DNA from: an uncultured Bacteroidales bacterium
GTDB taxonomy: Bacteria; Bacteroidota; Bacteroidia; Bacteroidales; P3
Assembly: GCA_900318665.1 (NCBI GenBank)
Contig: ONLQ01000011.1
Coordinates: 1 to 54,664 of the forward strand
Direction of reading: 5' to 3'
DNA: 54,664 nucleotides
Each line of letters opens with the position of its first letter. Position 1 is the first letter of the stretch. The position numbers were made by a program, and so were the translations under genes. Shown here piece after piece: positions 1-7,853 of the stretch. The notes below the pieces were generated by a model. That model did not search any database, was not told where the DNA came from, and saw only the letters and a program-made list of their open reading frames with translations.

Positions 1-2
1 AC

Positions 3-833
3 CGCATAGCCTCGCGCGAAAAACTTGAGAACCCCTCAACCGTCGACCGTCTGCTGTCGCTCAACACCGCCACCTGTATCCTCAAAGGCGAAGGTCCTAT
101 ACGTCTCGGCATACGTCAGGGCGTGGGTGGCAATTTCGCCTATGGCAATATGACCCTCGACCCCAAACACACCGACAATACCGAGATTAACACCGTCTTC
201 GGCGTGTCGTTCCCGATGGACGAGAGCGTGCTCAACGCCCTTGCTCAACTCCTTGCCGACGACCTGCGTCTCTCGCCGACCAACCCCGACAACGACCTGC
301 TGCGTCAGGCCATGACGTTCTATCTCGGCGAAGAGAAAGGCAACGATGCATATAGCAACTACGTTTCCAGCGGAGCCTTCGACAACAAACTGCAGCCTAA
401 AGAGTTTGCACAGACATTCCTCTTCGAGAAAATCAAGTGGCAGTATTCTCCCGCTCTTGGCTACTATTACGATGGATTCGCACCTCTGGCACAGATAGGT
501 TCGCGACAACTGCACCTCGATATGCGCATCAAGACGCAAATCTTCAAACGCGGTGCCGACGTGATATTCAACCTCTATATGCAGGTAGCCTCCGACACGT
601 GGTTCTACTTCAACTACAATGCCGACAAACAGCAACTCGTCATCTATTCCTCTGTGGGCGAATGGGTTGATATGGTCAAGGCATTGCCCGCCGACAAGCG
701 TCAGCAGAGCGACCGCACAGGCACATTCTTCTACCGTATAGGCAACAACCGCAACGAAGTCTCCAACTTCCTAGCCAAATTCGGCCAAAACGACGGCACA
801 ACAGAAACAACAGAAGAAGACGAAGAAGAATAG
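3..833 (+). CDS. C-terminal part of an unknown protein (5' end outside window)
   Basis: The reading frame is open from the window edge to a TAG at 831-833, so 276 residues of the C-terminus are visible; the ATG at 123 is internal to this frame and is unlikely to be the true start. The protein has no membrane segment or motif that I recognise. It is rich in aromatic residues and has repeated beta-strand-like stretches, and it ends in a strongly acidic tail (TTEEDEEE). It is followed by a strong hairpin terminator at 875-917, so it is the last gene of its transcript. Function unknown. Confidence 0.75.
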   Translation, partial: RIASREKLENPSTVDRLLSLNTATCILKGEGPIRLGIRQGVGGNFAYGNMTLDPKHTDNTEINTVFGVSFPMDESVLNALAQLLADDLRLSPTNPDNDLLRQAMTFYLGEEKGNDAYSNYVSSGAFDNKLQPKEFAQTFLFEKIKWQYSPALGYYYDGFAPLAQIGSRQLHLDMRIKTQIFKRGADVIFNLYMQVASDTWFYFNYNADKQQLVIYSSVGEWVDMVKALPADKRQQSDRTGTFFYRIGNNRNEVSNFLAKFGQNDGTTETTEEDEEE

Positions 834-874
834 CCTATCATAATATTTCACATCACCTCAAAAAAAATATCAAA

Positions 875-917
875 GAAACGACCAAGCGAGGCATAAAAGG
901 CCTCGCCTGGTCGTTTC
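875..917 (+). terminator. Hairpin terminator after the first gene
   Basis: A long inverted repeat (GAAACGACCAAGCGAGGC pairing with GCCTCGC-C-TGGTCGTTTC) lies 42 nt after the stop codon of the preceding gene. The loop is only about 7 nt. No long T-run follows, but stem length and position favour termination. Confidence 0.7.
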
Positions 918-926
918 TAACGTGTG

Positions 927-948
927 AAATGCCGAAAATCTCACTAAT
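927..948. repeat. Left copy of the 22-bp direct repeat flanking the ATPase unit
   Basis: It matches 2856-2877 in the same orientation with one mismatch in 22 positions (core CCGAAAATCTCACTAAT here, CCGAAATTCTCACTAAT there). The two copies lie 1,929 bp apart and enclose the AAA ATPase gene. Confidence 0.75.
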
Positions 949-1348
949 ATAAGTTCATCAGCCTTGTTCAGTTTCAGAACCATCTATGATTTATAAACTG
1001 CCACAAATATACAAAATGCAATAAAATGGCAGAATATGTATATGTATATTCTGCCGAAAGTCCACTCAATTGTCCTGTATCGGCAGATTTTATTGTTAGA
1101 GTAAGCCTGTTGATGCTGTTTTGTTGTCCCAGTAGGAGGCTAATGTATGTAGAATAACTATAACCATCTGGGTAAATTCTCTACCATAGGAGGCGAATGT
1201 CGATTGTTTCAACATACGGTTCCGCTGGAGTTGATTTGTAGAGATGTGTATCATGTTTTACTCCAGACATTAACCACATCTTGGGGGGCAATATGCGGTA
1301 TATACGTAAAAAAAGAACTACGGTAAAATCCTTTTTAGAAGTAAACTA

Positions 1349-2689
1349 CTAAAGGAACGGTGTCATATAGATGGGTATGCATAGCAAATCTTGATCTTTT
1401 CTAATATCCTTTGTATGAATAAGGTACCGTTGAATGATTCGGGAAGAGAATTTATTCTGAAATTCATCAATTGACACATGCTTATTCGATATGGAAGATT
1501 TGACTTCTATGGGGCAAACTTTTGTTTTACAAGATAGTAAAAAGTCTATCTCATAGTTATGCTTGCCTGACGCTGTTGGCCATGTGTGGTAATACAATTT
1601 ATGTCCTGTAGCAGTAAGCATTTGTGAAACCGCATTCTCATATACATATCCCACATCGGCATTAAGTTTGTCGCTTAAAAGTTTTTGGTAAATGACATTT
1701 TCGGTAAAAGCGTCATCCCAGAACGCCAATGTAACAAACAGTCCAGTGTCTCCACAATATAGTTTAAATTGGTTTCTGTTAATATGTGAGGCCAATCCCG
1801 CACTTGGGTCATTGGCATGATAAGCGACGTTGGCCACCATGGAATCTTTGAGAATGGTGATTTGTTCTCTTAAACGATCTATCTTCCCCCCAGATATGAC
1901 GCTACTAACTTGATATCGCAAAGCATTGCTGTTTAGTTGTGCTGGGATTGCATGAAATAAATCTGATGTTTGGCCAGTAGGGTCTAATTCATAAAAGTCT
2001 TCATCATAGAGTTCAAGTATGCTGCGCTTGCGCTGGTCAACGATGCTAAGATTTTGAGTATTGAGATAGTCATTGATGGCTTGTGGCATACCGCCTACTA
2101 AAACATAGAGTCGGAAATCTCTCAACAAACGACGATTTGTGTCGTTGCCTAAAGGTTGTCGGGCATCAAACATTGTGCGTAGCAGTGGAATAGTATCATT
2201 GTCGCCTAATGCCCATAGAAATTCCTCATAATCCATAGGGTACATGTCTATTCGAGTCTCTTCGCTTGGAATCAGGATGTCCTTCTTTTTCTTTTTTATA
2301 CTTAGCAGAGAACCTGTTTCTATGTAATCAAAACGGCCATCAGCCACAAGCTTTTTTATGGCTTGGCGTGCTAAAGGTTGCTTCTGAATTTCATCAAAAA
2401 TAATGACGGATTTATGCGGTTTTAGTATGGTATGGTAGTTCAGTTGTAATTGAGTGAATATATAGTCCAAATTAGAAACATCCTCAAATAATCGATGAAC
2501 AGATTGCGGGGCATTGGAAAAGTCAACCAACAAATAACTATCATACTCTCGCTGAGCAAAATCTTTTGCAATGGTAGATTTGCCCACACGTCGCGCACCT
2601 CTAATCATTAGTGCGGTGGTTCCATGCTGATTTCTCTTCCACGCAAGCATTTGCTCGTATATTTTACGTTTGAAAATTCGTTCGGCCAT
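1349..2689 (-). CDS. AAA ATPase with C-terminal DUF4143 (ATP-binding protein)
   Basis: A 446-residue protein of the AAA_14/DUF4143 type that is abundant and multicopy in Bacteroidales. The Walker A motif GARRVGKST is at residues 31-39 and the Walker B segment IIFDEIQK at about 96-103. The middle part has the family pattern MDYEEFLWALGD. The C-terminal half resembles DUF4143 and ends with a restriction-endonuclease-like section (YEIDFLL...CPIEVKSS), the E-x-K pattern of a PD-(D/E)xK fold. The true role of the family is unsettled. The start ATG at 2689 follows a TATTTTTG promoter element at 2712-2719 (minus strand). The gene stands alone, in opposite orientation to the sugar operon, and is bounded by repeats that suggest mobility. 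Confidence 0.9.
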   Translation of the reverse strand: MAERIFKRKIYEQMLAWKRNQHGTTALMIRGARRVGKSTIAKDFAQREYDSYLLVDFSNAPQSVHRLFEDVSNLDYIFTQLQLNYHTILKPHKSVIIFDEIQKQPLARQAIKKLVADGRFDYIETGSLLSIKKKKKDILIPSEETRIDMYPMDYEEFLWALGDNDTIPLLRTMFDARQPLGNDTNRRLLRDFRLYVLVGGMPQAINDYLNTQNLSIVDQRKRSILELYDEDFYELDPTGQTSDLFHAIPAQLNSNALRYQVSSVISGGKIDRLREQITILKDSMVANVAYHANDPSAGLASHINRNQFKLYCGDTGLFVTLAFWDDAFTENVIYQKLLSDKLNADVGYVYENAVSQMLTATGHKLYYHTWPTASGKHNYEIDFLLSCKTKVCPIEVKSSISNKHVSIDEFQNKFSSRIIQRYLIHTKDIRKDQDLLCIPIYMTPFL

Positions 2690-2711
2690 ATTGTTGCTTT
2701 TTTATGCCCTG

Positions 2712-2719
2712 CAAAAATA
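2712..2719 (-). promoter_or_regulatory. Bacteroidota -7 element for the ATPase gene
   Basis: The minus strand reads TATTTTTG, matching the TAnnTTTG -7 consensus, 23-30 nt upstream of the ATG. No clear TTTG -33 element is seen at the right distance. The iteron-like repeats start about 40 bp further upstream. Confidence 0.5.
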
Positions 2720-2760
2720 CGAATAAATTCCTGATTATGAAATGTAAAAAAAATATCTTG

Positions 2761-2877
2761 CCGAAATTCTCAGTAGTTTTAATGCGAAAAATGCCGAAAT
2801 TCTCAGTAGTTTGAATATGAAAAACGCCGAAATTCTCAGTAGTGTAATTGCAAAAAAATGCCGAAATTCTCACTAAT
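2761..2877. repeat. Four tandem iteron-like repeats, 33-34 bp period
   Basis: Copies of CCGAAATTCTCAGTAGT start at 2761, 2794 and 2827; the fourth copy, at 2861, reads CCGAAATTCTCACTAAT. Spacings are 33, 33 and 34 bp. On the minus strand the 33-bp period is open for translation and would give the peptide repeat TTENFG-x-F-x-I-x (positions 2664-2873, GTG start), but the ATPase promoter lies between the repeats and the ATPase gene, so a protein-binding array is the simpler reading. The fourth, outermost copy is the variant shared with the left flank at 927-948. Confidence 0.8.
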
Positions 2878-3342
2878 GTGCGATAGTTCTTGTCCCTATT
2901 TCACAAGTTTTGTTGATTTCAATTCAAGACAGCTAATAATCTATGATTTGCGTCAACTCGGCTGACAATTCCAAACAAGAAAACCTCTACATTCCGTAGA
3001 GTGGTGTTATTAAATACATACAAAAAGCGTGGCGAAGACACGCGACATCTGCAGTTGAATTTTTGCGGATAAAATTCCTCTCGTTGCAATAAATAGCGCA
3101 AAATAATATATTTGCGCTGTTTTAATATGTGCAAAAAAAACGATAGGATAATGCCTCTAATCTTTGTATAATATTGATGATGTACAATATGTCATATAAA
3201 AAACGTATCTTTGCATTTTAATAATGTTCATAAAAAGTAGTCGTATTGTATGAACATATAAGGTTCATGGTAAATTGCAATTATGTTGTAAATCATCATC
3301 CTTGTAATTGAGAAAATGGGATTCTTTAAAGATTAATGTCAT
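2878..3342. other. Gene-free stretch with successive hairpins upstream of the sugar operon
   Basis: No convincing gene; the short minus-strand open frame at 2919-3134 (71 codons) has no recognisable features. Four inverted repeats are visible: GCGTG/CACGC (3027-3043), GAATTTT/AAAATTC (3057-3077), AGCGCAAA/TTTGCGCT (3095-3118) and ATGAAC/GTTCAT (3250-3268). A -7-like TATCTTTG at 3206-3213 could start the operon transcript, giving a leader of about 120 nt that contains the last hairpin. Confidence 0.5.
3206..3213 (+). promoter_or_regulatory. Probable promoter of the legionaminic-type operon
   Basis: TATCTTTG matches the Bacteroidota -7 consensus and lies about 130 nt before the first ATG of the operon. 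A matching TTTG -33 element at 19-21 nt is not present, so the call rests on the -7 box and position. Confidence 0.4.
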
Positions 3343-4551
3343 ATGTTCAGCATTGACAAATTTATTTCGGAGAGTGTGATTTCTCGTAAAGAAAGTATGT
3401 TCGTCACAGATATAGAAGCGAACATAAGTCGATTGACAAAAGAAATCAAGGACAAGAAGGTCTGTGTGATAGGCGGTGCAGGTACCATTGGCTCTAGTTT
3501 TATTAAGGCCATGCTGAGATTTAAGCCCAAGAGTGTCGTTGTGATAGACTTGAACGAGAACGGACTGGCGGAATTAGTTCGCGATGTCCGTAGTACAAAT
3601 GGAATGTACGTCCCTAGCGAATTTCGTTGTTATACACTGGATTTTGCAAATCCAATTTTTGAGCGAATTTTTCGAGAGGAGAGTGGTTTTGACATTGTTG
3701 CAAATTTCTCGGCACACAAGCATGTGCGTAGTGAGAAGGACAGGTATAGCGTTCAGGCGTTGATAGAGAACAACGCTATCAAGGCGAAACGGCTGATGGA
3801 CCTTTTGTGCGTATTCCCGCCGAGGCATTTTTTTTGCGTGAGCACTGACAAGGCCGCCAATCCGGTGAACATAATGGGTGCGAGCAAGCGTATAATGGAG
3901 GACTTGGTGATGGCCTACAATAATCGTTTCAAGGTAAACACGGCGCGCTTTGCGAATGTGGCATTCAGCAACGGCTCACTAATGGATGGATGGATCCACC
4001 GCTTGCAGAAAAGACAGCCGTTAACAGCCCCGAATGATGTAAGGAGATACTTTGTCAGTCCGGAGGAGAGCGGCCAGATTTGTATGCTGGCATGCATACT
4101 GGGCAAGGGCGGAGAGGTCTTTTTCCCGAAACTAGGTGAGGAGCAAATGCTCACGTTCAGCAGTATTTGTGATGACTTTGTAAAAGCAGAGGGCTTTGAA
4201 AAGAAGGAGTGCCGGTCAGAAGAGGAGGCAAGGCGGTATGCCTGTGGCATGACGGAATCCAGTACGGATTACCCCGTGTTATATTTCAGAAGTGACACAA
4301 CGGGCGAAAAACCTTACGAGGAATTCTATGTGCCGGGCGAGAAGACAGACATGAGCAGGTATGAGTCCCTTGGCGTAGTAGAGCATACCACGAGGCACAA
4401 TATGGAAGAGGTTGATTCCTTTTTCGAGAGACTGGAGGGTATTTTTGCAAAAGATGATTTTACAAAGGCACAGGTCGTGGATGCCATAAAGGAGTTTATT
4501 CCTAATTTCACGCATGAGGAGAAGGGTAAGAACCTGGATCAAAAGATGTAA
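3343..4551 (+). CDS. legB: UDP/GDP-HexNAc 4,6-dehydratase, FlaA1/CapD type (LegB-like)
   Basis: A 402-residue nucleotide-sugar dehydratase of the extended SDR type. The Rossmann motif GGAGTIG is at residues 44-50 and the FlaA1/CapD signature STDKAANPVNIMGASK at 167-182, where Met replaces the usual Tyr of YxxxK as is normal in this subgroup. It probably removes water from a nucleotide-linked N-acetylhexosamine to give the 4-keto-6-deoxy sugar, the first step towards legionaminic-type sugars. It is longer than C. jejuni LegB, so the role follows mainly from the C4 aminotransferase 13 nt downstream and the nonulosonate genes after it. Substrate nucleotide (UDP or GDP) is not visible from sequence. 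Confidence 0.8.
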   Translation: MFSIDKFISESVISRKESMFVTDIEANISRLTKEIKDKKVCVIGGAGTIGSSFIKAMLRFKPKSVVVIDLNENGLAELVRDVRSTNGMYVPSEFRCYTLDFANPIFERIFREESGFDIVANFSAHKHVRSEKDRYSVQALIENNAIKAKRLMDLLCVFPPRHFFCVSTDKAANPVNIMGASKRIMEDLVMAYNNRFKVNTARFANVAFSNGSLMDGWIHRLQKRQPLTAPNDVRRYFVSPEESGQICMLACILGKGGEVFFPKLGEEQMLTFSSICDDFVKAEGFEKKECRSEEEARRYACGMTESSTDYPVLYFRSDTTGEKPYEEFYVPGEKTDMSRYESLGVVEHTTRHNMEEVDSFFERLEGIFAKDDFTKAQVVDAIKEFIPNFTHEEKGKNLDQKM

Positions 4552-4564
4552 TAAGGGAAGGAAA

Positions 4565-5707
4565 ATGTACGAGAACACTATCAGATACATAAAGGAACTC
4601 TATAACTCGCAGGATGTGCCACTGAGCGTTCCTAAATTCATAGGCAAAGAGAAGGAATACCTAAACGAGTGTATAGATACCACGTATGTAAGCTCCGTGG
4701 GTCGGTTTGTCGATCGCTTTGAGTCAGATATGGCTCGATACACGGGGGCAAGACGTGCCGTGGTGTGCGTTAGTGGGACAAATGCTCTCCATATGGCATT
4801 GCTGCTGTCGGGTGTAGAAAGAAATGACGAGGTGCTGACACAGGCATTGACATTTATCGCCACCTGTAATGCCATATGCTACACAGGGGCACAGCCTGTG
4901 TTTATTGATGTTGATAAGAGCACGATGGGACTATCGCCAGATGCAGTAAAGGACTGGCTAAGCAAGAACGGGGAGATCAGGGATGGCCAATGCTATGATA
5001 AACGGACTGGACGTAGAGTTAAGGCATGTGTGCCAATGCATACGTTTGGGCATCCAGTACGAATTGAAGAACTGGCTATAATCTGTGATGAATGGCATAT
5101 CGAGCTAGTCGAGGATGCAGCCGAGAGTATAGGGAGTAAGTACAAAGGCCGGCATACCGGGCTTTTTGGCAAGGTCGGCGTACTGAGTTTTAATGGCAAC
5201 AAGACTATTACAACGGGAGGCGGTGGCATGATGCTTTTCATGGATGACGATATAGGTGCAAAGGCGAAGCATCTTACCAACCAGGCCAAGGTTCCACATC
5301 GATGGGAGTTCCGGCATGACCATATAGGGTACAACTACCGTATGCCGAACATAAATGCGGCACTTGGCTGTGCCCAGCTGGAGCATCTGGATGAATTTAT
5401 CGCTGACAAGCGAGCAACGGCAAAGGCATATGCAGAATATTTTAAAAATGTGCCCGGCATTGATTTTTTCACCGAGCCAGAAAACTGTTTTTCCAACTAC
5501 TGGCTCAATGTTGTGATTCTTAAAGACCGAGAGGCACAGCAGGGATTCCTTCAAGAGACCAATGACAAAGGAGTAATGACACGGCCGATATGGGAGTTGA
5601 TGAACCGTATGCCGATGTTTGATCATTGCCAGCACGATAGTCTAGAGAATACCATATGGTTTGCAGAGAGAGTTGTGAATATCCCGAGCAGTGTACGATG
5701 CCTATAA
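4565..5707 (+). CDS. legC: LegC-type PLP aminotransferase (DegT/DnrJ/EryC1)
   Basis: A 380-residue aminotransferase that adds an amino group at C4 of the 4-keto-6-deoxy sugar made by the preceding enzyme. The PLP-binding Lys is at about residue 213 in SFNGNKTITTGGGG and the cofactor-binding Asp is in VEDAAESIG (about 182-190). I place the start at ATG 4565, which follows the purine-rich GGGAAGGAAA; an upstream in-frame start at 4514 would overlap the previous gene and adds a basic, non-conserved tail. LegC-family enzymes are specific for the bacillosamine/legionaminic branch rather than the pseudaminic one, which is the main reason for calling the whole operon legionaminic-type. Confidence 0.88.
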   Translation: MYENTIRYIKELYNSQDVPLSVPKFIGKEKEYLNECIDTTYVSSVGRFVDRFESDMARYTGARRAVVCVSGTNALHMALLLSGVERNDEVLTQALTFIATCNAICYTGAQPVFIDVDKSTMGLSPDAVKDWLSKNGEIRDGQCYDKRTGRRVKACVPMHTFGHPVRIEELAIICDEWHIELVEDAAESIGSKYKGRHTGLFGKVGVLSFNGNKTITTGGGGMMLFMDDDIGAKAKHLTNQAKVPHRWEFRHDHIGYNYRMPNINAALGCAQLEHLDEFIADKRATAKAYAEYFKNVPGIDFFTEPENCFSNYWLNVVILKDREAQQGFLQETNDKGVMTRPIWELMNRMPMFDHCQHDSLENTIWFAERVVNIPSSVRCL

Positions 5708-5716
5708 TTTTGGATT

Positions 5717-6358
5717 ATGAACAGAGTTGTCGTTATAGCGGTCCATCCGGACGATGAGACACTAGGGTGCGGGGGAACCATATTGAAGTTTTTGTCGCAA
5801 GGCGACGAGGTTCACTGTATCCTTGTTACCAAAGGTAATGACGAGCAGGCAAGGCTATGGGAACGGGCAAAAAATGCTTATAGGTTTACCTCAGTCATCG
5901 AGCTTGATTTTCCAGAGATGGAGCTGATGGATATTTCATTAAACAAGCTTATCCCACCCATATCAGACGGAATAAGGAAAATACAGCCGAACATATTGAT
6001 TATTCCGAATCGTTCAGACGCACATTCGGACCATCGCGCGGTATTCAATGCTGTTGCCTCGTGTACAAAGGCATTCCGCTATCCATTCATAGAGCAGGTT
6101 CTAATGATGGAGGTGGTATCTGAGACAGACTTTGCCCTGCCCTTGCCCGAAGGGCAGTTTATAGCCAACTATTTTGTTGATATATCTGCAGAATTCGAAA
6201 GCAAGCAGAGGATCTTGAAAATATACGAAAGCGAGCTGCTTCCGTATCCGCAAACTCGTAATATGAGTACAATAAGCGCCTTGAATAGATATCGTGGGTC
6301 GCTGATAAATACAGAATATGCCGAGGCATTCATGTCTTTAAAAACGATAGTAAGATGA
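5717..6358 (+). CDS. PIG-L family deacetylase
   Basis: A 213-residue LmbE/PIG-L deacetylase. The zinc-binding motif AVHPDDETLG lies at residues 8-17 (H10, D12, D13) and the second metal histidine is in SDAHSDHRAV near residues 101-110. Such enzymes remove an N-acetyl group from sugars. It begins 9 nt after legC and its stop overlaps the next start (ATGA at 6355-6358), so it is translated together with the formyltransferase-like gene. The pairing suggests that an acetamido group is removed and then replaced by another acyl group, probably formyl. Confidence 0.85.
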   Translation: MNRVVVIAVHPDDETLGCGGTILKFLSQGDEVHCILVTKGNDEQARLWERAKNAYRFTSVIELDFPEMELMDISLNKLIPPISDGIRKIQPNILIIPNRSDAHSDHRAVFNAVASCTKAFRYPFIEQVLMMEVVSETDFALPLPEGQFIANYFVDISAEFESKQRILKIYESELLPYPQTRNMSTISALNRYRGSLINTEYAEAFMSLKTIVR

Positions 6359-7233
6359 ACGACATTATCAGGGTATTCTTTATAGGCGGACTGACTAATG
6401 GCAGGCTGGTTTACAATTATTTGAAGACAAATAAGTATGTGAATCTTGTCGGGGTAATAACATATACAGACGATTTCCGAGGTGCGCGATTCTGCCCAAT
6501 AGAGGATGGTGAAGGGATATACAAGACAGGAAAGACATCCGGTTGTGAGAGTATCATAAAAGGTTCCAGTCCGGACCTGATTGTTGTTGCCGGGTGGTCA
6601 GAGTTGATCTCTAATGACATACTTTCGATAGCCCCGATGGGTGCCATCGGTTTTCATCCGGCCAAACTCCCGATGGACAGAGGCCGATCGGTTTTAGCGT
6701 GGCAGATAGAGGATGGCTATACGGAGACAGCCTTGACGATGTTCAGATACACTGACTATCCCGACGGCGGGGATATTATAGGCCAGAATATAATAAAGAT
6801 AGAAAAGGAAGATTATATTTCTGACATATTGGACAAGGTGGATTCTGCCACATTGGATCTTATGAAGGCCTATTTCCCTTTGATCCGACAGGGGTTAGCA
6901 AAATACAGGAAACAAGACCTTTCCGAAGGCAGTTTCCGACGATTGCGCAACGCAGAGAATTCCGTTATAAATTGGAATACTAATAGCGAGACGATTTACA
7001 ATAAGGTTAGAGCCATTTCTCATCCATACCCGGGAGCAACAACAACGCTAAAGATAGAAGGTATGTATTACGATCTATTGGTATGGCGTAGCGAAATAGT
7101 GGAAGATTTTCCATATGGGACATACTTGCAACCATCCACGGTTGTCGCCAGGCTGTTTGACTCTTCGATCATTGTGAAAACACGGGATGCTTTTCTACGG
7201 ATTACAGAATACGAAATAAGGAACAATCAATGA
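6355..7233 (+). CDS. Formyltransferase-like protein (Fmt/ArnA-N family) of nonulosonate loci
   Basis: A 292-residue member of the formyltransferase fold. The catalytic His is at 101 in GFHPAKLPMDRGRS and the conserved Asp at 137 in YPDGGDIIG. In ArnA and Fmt the residue two before the His is Asn; here it is Gly99. Proteins with the same GFHP..LP..RGRSVLAWQIE pattern recur beside NeuB genes as far as I recall, so this is a subfamily trait and not decay. It likely transfers a formyl group from a 10-formyl-THF donor to an amino sugar. It overlaps both neighbours by 4 nt (ATGA), which implies a tightly coupled set. Confidence 0.75.
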   Translation: MNDIIRVFFIGGLTNGRLVYNYLKTNKYVNLVGVITYTDDFRGARFCPIEDGEGIYKTGKTSGCESIIKGSSPDLIVVAGWSELISNDILSIAPMGAIGFHPAKLPMDRGRSVLAWQIEDGYTETALTMFRYTDYPDGGDIIGQNIIKIEKEDYISDILDKVDSATLDLMKAYFPLIRQGLAKYRKQDLSEGSFRRLRNAENSVINWNTNSETIYNKVRAISHPYPGATTTLKIEGMYYDLLVWRSEIVEDFPYGTYLQPSTVVARLFDSSIIVKTRDAFLRITEYEIRNNQ

Positions 7234-7853
7234 AGACCATTCTTATTGGCGGTGGGGGACACGCATTATCCTTAATGGAAATACTGACAGACATCGGCCA
7301 GTTAGAGGGTTATGCAGACCTGCGGCCCAATCCGCTAATGCCTATTGCCTATCTAGGCACGGACGAGGAAATACAGTCCAAATATAGTCCGGAAGAGTTT
7401 GATATACATGTGACATTTGTATACACATCGGAAGTGAGTTTGCAGCCAAGAAGATGTATTATAGAGCGGTACAAGCAATATCATAGTCATACATTTTGTG
7501 CCCTATCAGCATTGGTTACGACGCAATCGGTGTTGGACGAAGGATGCGCGGTAATGGAGAAAGCGGTTGTTAATCGTTCGCAGATAGGTAAAAACACAGT
7601 GATAAATACGGGGGCGATTATCGAGCATGGCTGTGAAATAGGGGACAACTGCTTCATAGGGCCAGGGGCTACGATATGCGGAGGGGTAAGTATTGGAGAA
7701 AACACATTTATCGGGGCTGGAACGGTAGTCAGAGACGAGGTGTCGATAGCCCCGGCCTGTATTATTGGGATGGGGAGCCTGGTTACAAGTGATATTACAG
7801 AGGCGGGAGTCTATTACGGGCGACCGGCAAAAATAAAAAAAAGAGTTTTCTAG
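7230..7853 (+). CDS. neuD: NeuD/PglD-like sugar O/N-acetyltransferase
   Basis: A 207-residue protein with an N-terminal nucleotide-sugar-binding part (MKTILIGGGGHA, residues 1-12) and a C-terminal left-handed beta-helix made of hexapeptide repeats (GKNTVINTGAIIEHGCEIGDNCFIGPGATICGGVSIGENTFIGAGTVV, about residues 116-165). It is of the PglD/NeuD/LegH class that acetylates the C4 amino group made by LegC. Its stop codon is followed directly by the neuB start at 7854. Whether it acts as the LegH N-acetyltransferase or as a NeuD O-acetyltransferase cannot be told from sequence; LegH is the better fit to the pathway. Confidence 0.85.
   Translation: MKTILIGGGGHALSLMEILTDIGQLEGYADLRPNPLMPIAYLGTDEEIQSKYSPEEFDIHVTFVYTSEVSLQPRRCIIERYKQYHSHTFCALSALVTTQSVLDEGCAVMEKAVVNRSQIGKNTVINTGAIIEHGCEIGDNCFIGPGATICGGVSIGENTFIGAGTVVRDEVSIAPACIIGMGSLVTSDITEAGVYYGRPAKIKKRVF

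Larger units (their letters stand above)
834..1348. other. Gene-free stretch with repeat copies and a perfect inverted repeat
   Basis: Apart from the terminator at 875-917 there is no credible gene. It holds one copy of the CCGAAA-TCTCACTAAT repeat (927-948), a degenerate copy at 1054-1070, a perfect inverted repeat GGCAGAATAT/ATATTCTGCC at 1028-1055 with an 8-nt spacer (on the minus strand it is followed by ATTTTATT, so it could terminate the ATPase transcript), and a short direct repeat TAGGAGGC-AATGT at 1133-1146 and 1187-1200. Confidence 0.6.

Noticed and set aside
2761-2877. Possible CRISPR array upstream of the ATPase
   Set aside because: The 16-17 bp between repeat cores are themselves similar (AT-rich, partly conserved) and too short for spacers; no cas genes.
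2919-3134. 71-codon minus-strand frame as a gene
   Set aside because: No recognisable protein features, overlaps three inverted repeats, and no promoter box is positioned for it.
2878-3342. Invertible capsule promoter upstream of the sugar operon
   Set aside because: I found no pair of long inverted repeats flanking the TATCTTTG box, and no UpxY/UpxZ-type regulator genes or invertase in the window.
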